A stretch of DNA of 6,609 bases from positions 1 to 6,609 of the forward strand of contig DASRFK010000324.1 of assembly GCA_035651635.1 (NCBI GenBank). The letters are read 5' to 3'. A program made the position numbers and the translations under genes. The notes beneath the pieces are model-generated. The model worked only from the letters and a program-made list of their open reading frames with translations. It did no database searches and was not told where the DNA came from. Below, one piece after another: positions 5,272-6,609 of the stretch. How positions within the stretch are numbered: the first letter of the stretch is position 1; every line of letters starts with the position of its first letter. The DNA comes from JANXQE01 sp035651635 (GTDB lineage: Bacteria; Verrucomicrobiota; Verrucomicrobiia; Limisphaerales; UBA8199).

Positions 5272-6609
5272 ATGAGAACTATTAGCAAGTCCCCCTTCAC
5301 AAAGTTCGTTGCTCAAATTGTCCTAATGGTCGCGTTCGGTGTGATGGCTGCTTGCAACTCATCAGCCCAGGTGCTCACCACGCTCCACAGTTTCGACAAT
5401 GCGGACGGCGCGAATCCGGTGGCAGACCTCCTCCTTTTGAGCAACGCTCTCTATGGCACGACCTACTACGGCGGAACGTCCAGCAACGGGACCGTCTTCA
5501 AGGTGAACGTGGACGGCACCGGATTCCAATCCCTTTACAGCTTCACGACAAGCAATGGCATAAATCCGGCGGCCGGGCTGATCCTGTCCAACACGACCCT
5601 TTTCGGAACCGCCTCTCACGGCGGCGTGTCAAACTGCGGCGTCGTTTTCAAGATCAATCCCAACGGCAGCGGATACTCTGTCCTGCATTTTTTTAGCGGC
5701 TCTGACGGCAAGGAGCCGCTGTCGCGACTCTCGGTCACTAATGGGGTGCTGTATGGGACCACATATCTGGGCGGCACCAACAACAAAGGGACCGTTTTCA
5801 AGGTGAATGCGGATGGGTCGAGTTTTGCGACGCTGCATAACTTCAACGGATCGGACGGAGAGTATCCGGCAGCGGGTGTCGTGTTGCGACCAGGGTCGAG
5901 CGCGCTCTATGGAACGACGGCCGGCGACTTCCTGACGGTGGGCGGCACCGTCTTTAGCATCAACACGAGCGGCGCCAGTTTCACAACATTGCACACCTTC
6001 GAGACCACCAATGGCTCAGACGCGGAGGTTCTCTGCGCTGACGGAGCCCTTTTTGGGACCACGGTGAGCGGTGGAACCAACGGAGAGGGGACGGTGTTCG
6101 GCCTGTACGACGACGGCTCAGGCTTTGGGACCATCCTTAATTTAAGTGAATTAACGGGAATGCAGCCGGTTTCCGACCTCATCATCGACGGCAACACCCT
6201 TTACGGAACCGCGGCCTATGGCGGTTCGCTCTCCAACGGCACCGTTTTTGCCGTTGACACCGATGGGACTGGATTCTCATGGCTTTGGAATTTCCAAGGG
6301 AAGACCGACGGCAAGACGCCGTCGGCTGGCCTCGTGCAGTCCAATCAGACGCTCTATGGCACGACCATGTCCGCTGGACAAGCGGGTGGAGGGGGATATG
6401 GAACAGTCTTTGCCATTGAGGTCAGTTGCGGCTTGTGGGACTGGTGGAAAGGAGACAGCAACACGGTCGACAGCGTGGGAGCCTACAACGGGACCGCGGT
6501 GGGAACGGTGAAGTACGTTCCCGCATATTCCTGCTTTGGATTCGCCCTGACCAATTCATACATCGATTTCGGAGCCGAGGCCGGCAATTTCGGGACGAAC
6601 GATTTTGAG
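5272..6609 (+). CDS. Exported GloVer-repeat protein with LamG-like domain, 3' end cut by the window
   Basis: 446 residues are visible and the frame is still open at the right edge. A signal sequence (basic MRTISKSPFTKF, then hydrophobic VAQIVLMVAFGVMAA) ends near Cys28 or Ala32. Residues 38-384 are seven repeats of about 50 residues with the GloVer signature (TIGR03803 type): L[HY]xF, DGxxP, LYGTTxxGG, GTVFKV, DGtgF. Examples are ALYGTTYYGG at 59-68, LYGTTYLGG at 160-168 and TLYGTAAYGG at 309-318. From Cys386, CGLWDWWKGDSNTVDSVGAY starts a LamG/concanavalin-A-like domain. Such proteins are secreted or surface-attached in Verrucomicrobiota; the ligand is unknown. I chose ATG 5272 for the compact signal peptide. 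The in-frame ATG at 5248 would add eight residues (MSVNPAKP), and neither has a good Shine-Dalgarno. It is divergent from the lipoprotein unit. Confidence 0.9.
   Translation, partial: MRTISKSPFTKFVAQIVLMVAFGVMAACNSSAQVLTTLHSFDNADGANPVADLLLLSNALYGTTYYGGTSSNGTVFKVNVDGTGFQSLYSFTTSNGINPAAGLILSNTTLFGTASHGGVSNCGVVFKINPNGSGYSVLHFFSGSDGKEPLSRLSVTNGVLYGTTYLGGTNNKGTVFKVNADGSSFATLHNFNGSDGEYPAAGVVLRPGSSALYGTTAGDFLTVGGTVFSINTSGASFTTLHTFETTNGSDAEVLCADGALFGTTVSGGTNGEGTVFGLYDDGSGFGTILNLSELTGMQPVSDLIIDGNTLYGTAAYGGSLSNGTVFAVDTDGTGFSWLWNFQGKTDGKTPSAGLVQSNQTLYGTTMSAGQAGGGGYGTVFAIEVSCGLWDWWKGDSNTVDSVGAYNGTAVGTVKYVPAYSCFGFALTNSYIDFGAEAGNFGTNDFE
5383..6423 (+). repeat. Seven tandem GloVer coding repeats, about 150 bp each
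   Basis: Repeat starts (the L of LHSF or its equivalent) fall at 5383, 5533, 5683, 5833, 5989, 6133 and 6283, spacings of 150, 150, 150, 156, 144 and 150 bp. Repeats 1-3 keep the motif best. Repeat 4 replaces GG by AGDFLTVGG, repeat 5 has lost the DGxxP Pro, repeat 6 opens with the degenerate ILNLSELTG, and repeat 7 carries a Gly-rich insertion (AGGGGYG) before TVF. The divergence indicates old duplications, not recent expansion. Confidence 0.85.

Overview
The window most likely comes from a member of the Verrucomicrobiota, probably Pedosphaera/Limisphaera-like. This is inferred from gene content, not from a marker gene. The clearest clue is a secreted protein made of 'GloVer' repeats (named after Gloeobacter and Verrucomicrobium) followed by a LamG-like domain. 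A second clue is that several genes lack a Shine-Dalgarno sequence. No rRNA, tRNA or CRISPR array is visible.

Left part (1-2447) is a compact, mobile-element-like module built around a divergent intergenic region. On the minus strand a 52-residue helical protein (1272-1114) precedes a large serine recombinase (1055 to beyond position 1, C-terminus outside the window). On the plus strand an XRE-type helix-turn-helix protein (1519-1878) is joined by an ATGA start/stop overlap to a RuvC-like RNase H-fold protein (1875-2447). The first catalytic Asp of the RuvC-like protein is replaced by Ala. The stretch just before the HTH gene (1396-1499) holds a run of short inverted repeats and may be a structured leader or a small RNA. 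This HTH/RuvC-like pair, its possible RNA and its recombinase neighbour are the best candidate for an undescribed system here.

Middle part (2444-4848) is a minus-strand two-gene unit: a lipoprotein of unknown family (4848-3460), then, 23 nt downstream, a 330-residue predicted beta-sandwich protein (3436-2444) with a duplicated N-terminal motif. The downstream gene converges on the RuvC-like gene, and the two stop codons overlap by 4 nt.

Right part (4849-6609) starts with an AT-richer divergent intergenic region of 423 bp. It holds a good minus-strand promoter candidate for the lipoprotein unit, two long-armed inverted repeats and a weaker plus-strand promoter candidate. It is followed by the exported GloVer-repeat protein (5272 to beyond 6609), with seven repeats of about 50 residues and the start of a LamG-like domain. 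The middle and right parts look like cell-envelope or secreted functions unrelated to the recombination/DNA-processing module on the left.
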